Source of the DNA: Candidatus Latescibacteria bacterium 4484_7
GTDB taxonomy: Bacteria; Krumholzibacteriota; Krumholzibacteriia; Krumholzibacteriales; Krumholzibacteriaceae
Direction: 5' to 3'
Assembly: GCA_002085285.1 (NCBI GenBank)
Contig: NATK01000079.1
Coordinates: forward strand, 1-6,827
Length of the DNA: 6,827 nt
The notes under the pieces were generated by a model. It did no database searches. It saw only the letters and a list, made by a program, of their open reading frames with translations, and was not told the DNA's origin. Position numbers and translations under genes: made by a program. The first letter of the stretch is position 1. Every line of letters starts with the position of its first letter. This document shows, piece after piece, positions 5,481-6,827 of the stretch.

Positions 5481-6336
5481 AATCGGCCGATCTGGCGACC
5501 TCATCGATCTTGAAAGAAGATACTTCAAAGACGTTAAAAAATATCCCACCCTATCGCATGAGGAAGAGGTAGAGCTTGCGCGAAGGGTGAAGAAGGGTGA
5601 TGAAGAGGCGAGAAAGAAGCTCATTCTGAGCAATTTGAAACTCGTCATAACGATCGCGAAATCATATGCTACTTATCAGGTGCCTTTCCTCGATCTCATA
5701 GAGGAAGGCAACCTTGGACTCATAAAGGCAATAAGCAGATACGACCCCGAAAAGGGGTTCAGGTTCAGTACTTATGCTGCATGGTGGATAAAACAGGCTA
5801 TTGTGCGTGCGATATCGAATTATTCGAGAACCATAAGAATACCGATACACATATTTAATCTCATGAATCGATATGTAGCTCTCGAAAAGAGAAAGGACTT
5901 TGCCAATCTCGATGTCGAAGATAAAGTCCGCATTCTCAAGATTTCGAAGAAGAGATTCAGGATGCTCGAGGAGCTTATCAGCAACATTAGATCTCTGGAC
6001 CTGGCGAACAGTGTGGAGACCTACAACGAGCTGTCGAAATCTTTTCAGCCGGAAGCTGTTGCCGACGCAGAGAAAATCATTCTGCAGCAGATAGAGCATG
6101 AAAACCTCGAGGCTCTCATGAACAGGCTGTCGGAAAGGGAGCGTTTGATATTGAGGATCAGGTACGGATTCGACGATGGAGAAATTCATACTCTTGCCGA
6201 GACGGGTAAAGTAATACATGTGTCGAGAGAGAGGGTGAGGCAACTCGAAATGAGAGCGCTAAAAAAATTGAGATGCATATTGGAACCAAGATTTCAAGTA
6301 GAAAAAGAAAACAAAGTAAAGAAGGAGAGAAAATGA
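5470..6336 (+). CDS. rpoS: RpoS-like group 2 sigma-70 factor
   Basis: A 288-residue primary-like sigma factor without region 1.1. Region 1.2 spans about 10-45 (DLERRYFKDV, LSHEEEVELARRV). Regions 2.1-2.4 run from about 46 to 127, with NLKLVI, DLIEEGNLGLIKAI (75-88), FRFSTYAAWWIKQAI (97-111) and RTIRIPIH (120-127). Region 3 covers about 128-190, and regions 4.1-4.2 about 210-270, ending in VSRERVRQLE (251-260). The -35 contact residues Arg253, Glu254, Arg257 and Gln258 are kept. At the position of sigma70 Thr440 (RpoS Glu155) there is Val112, and at that of sigma70 Glu458 (RpoS Lys173) there is Asn130, so -10 preference may differ. The symbol rests on the nlpD-like neighbour plus size; another group 2 or even a primary-like role cannot be excluded. 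It overlaps the peptidase gene by 11 bases and apt by four. Confidence 0.88.
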   Translation: MKSKIGRSGDLIDLERRYFKDVKKYPTLSHEEEVELARRVKKGDEEARKKLILSNLKLVITIAKSYATYQVPFLDLIEEGNLGLIKAISRYDPEKGFRFSTYAAWWIKQAIVRAISNYSRTIRIPIHIFNLMNRYVALEKRKDFANLDVEDKVRILKISKKRFRMLEELISNIRSLDLANSVETYNELSKSFQPEAVADAEKIILQQIEHENLEALMNRLSERERLILRIRYGFDDGEIHTLAETGKVIHVSRERVRQLEMRALKKLRCILEPRFQVEKENKVKKERK

Positions 6337-6827
6337 GCGAAGCACTGGAAAACCTCATAAGGAGCATACCAGATTTTCCAAAAAAAGGAATTCTATTCCG
6401 TGATATAACTCCAGCTTTAGCCGATCCATCGGCATTTGGAGAGATTTGCCGAATACTAGCCAACAGATTGAATAATAAGGGAATAGATAAAATCGCAGGG
6501 ATTGAATCTAGAGGGTTCATCTTTGGATCGGCGGTCTCGTATATTACTGGTAAGGGATTCATTCCGCTCAGGAAACCTGGTAAGTTGCCATGGAAAACAT
6601 ACATGGAAAAATATTCACTCGAGTATGGTGAGGCGGCACTCGAGATGCACATCGATGCAGTTTCGAGTGGAGAAAGAGTAGCGATCATCGATGATCTGCT
6701 TGCTACTGGCGGAACAGCAGCAGCCGCTGCAAGGCTAATAGAAAAAGCAGGAGGCGAAGTCGCAGAGCTTGACTTTCTGATTGAGCTTGAAGAACTGAAC
6801 GGGCGGAATAATCTGGAAGGTCACGAA
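6333..6827 (+). CDS. apt: Adenine phosphoribosyltransferase, last few residues cut off
   Basis: Apt joins adenine to PRPP, giving AMP and pyrophosphate, the purine salvage step in the cytosol. The frame is open from ATG 6333 to the window end, 165 residues, so only about 5-15 are missing. The start lies in an ATGA overlap with the sigma gene and has AAGGAG at 6322-6327, five bases before it. Seen: IPDFPKKGILFRDITP (12-27), AGIESRGFIFG (55-65), the mobile loop RKPGKLPW (80-87), and the PRPP-binding loop VAIIDDLLATGGTA (116-129). The final ELEELNGRNNLEGH matches the usual family C-terminus, normally followed by a few more residues. All expected motifs are intact. Overlap with the sigma gene suggests co-translation, so apt may rise with the same transcript. 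Confidence 0.96.
   Translation, partial: MSEALENLIRSIPDFPKKGILFRDITPALADPSAFGEICRILANRLNNKGIDKIAGIESRGFIFGSAVSYITGKGFIPLRKPGKLPWKTYMEKYSLEYGEAALEMHIDAVSSGERVAIIDDLLATGGTAAAAARLIEKAGGEVAELDFLIELEELNGRNNLEGHE

Noticed and set aside
6158..6688. 176-residue minus-strand frame over the sigma end and apt
   Set aside because: Antisense to two intact conserved genes; its hydrophobic, Ser/Leu-rich make-up is typical of a shadow.

Overview
This is an ordinary-looking chromosomal segment of a diderm (Gram-negative-type) bacterium with moderate GC. All genes lie on the + strand and are tightly packed. It holds ten protein genes, two of them cut by the window ends, and two proline tRNA genes. I find no mobile element, CRISPR array or phage gene. 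The order surE, pcm, (membrane protein), M23 peptidase, RpoS-type sigma, apt resembles the surE-pcm-nlpD-rpoS block of Proteobacteria. A small MerR gene beside tRNA-Pro, and apt after rpoS, recall Desulfobacterota/Geobacter-type genomes as I remember them. Frequent AGA/AGG and ATA codons and GTG/TTG starts do not fix the lineage, so I would say Desulfobacterota-like or a neighbouring deep lineage, not certain.

Layout. Positions 1-1923 hold the 3' part of plsY (acyl-phosphate:glycerol-3-phosphate acyltransferase), gpsA (which makes its glycerol-3-phosphate) and a minimal MerR-type regulator. A 108-base gap carries a probable promoter for tRNA-Pro(GGG) at 2032-2108. Directly after its CCA comes a DPM1-like family 2 glycosyltransferase. 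Next are surE, pcm and a PF06695 (COG2426) membrane protein, linked by overlapping stops and starts. A second promoter drives tRNA-Pro(CGG) at 4803-4880. That tRNA is followed directly by an NlpD-like M23 lipoprotein, an RpoS-like sigma factor and apt, again with overlapping ends.

How the genes fit together. plsY and gpsA supply phospholipid precursors. SurE and Pcm are housekeeping or stress-survival enzymes (nucleotide dephosphorylation and isoaspartate repair), classically linked to the stationary-phase sigma RpoS. The M23 protein acts on the cell wall, and Apt salvages adenine.

Most interesting points. Both proline tRNAs seem to be 5' leaders of protein operons, with no terminator between and no clear Shine-Dalgarno for the first gene. 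Their two promoters share an extended -10 (TGN-TATTTT). The sigma factor has unusual residues at two positions that in E. coli sigma factors help set -10 specificity. No clearly novel system is visible.
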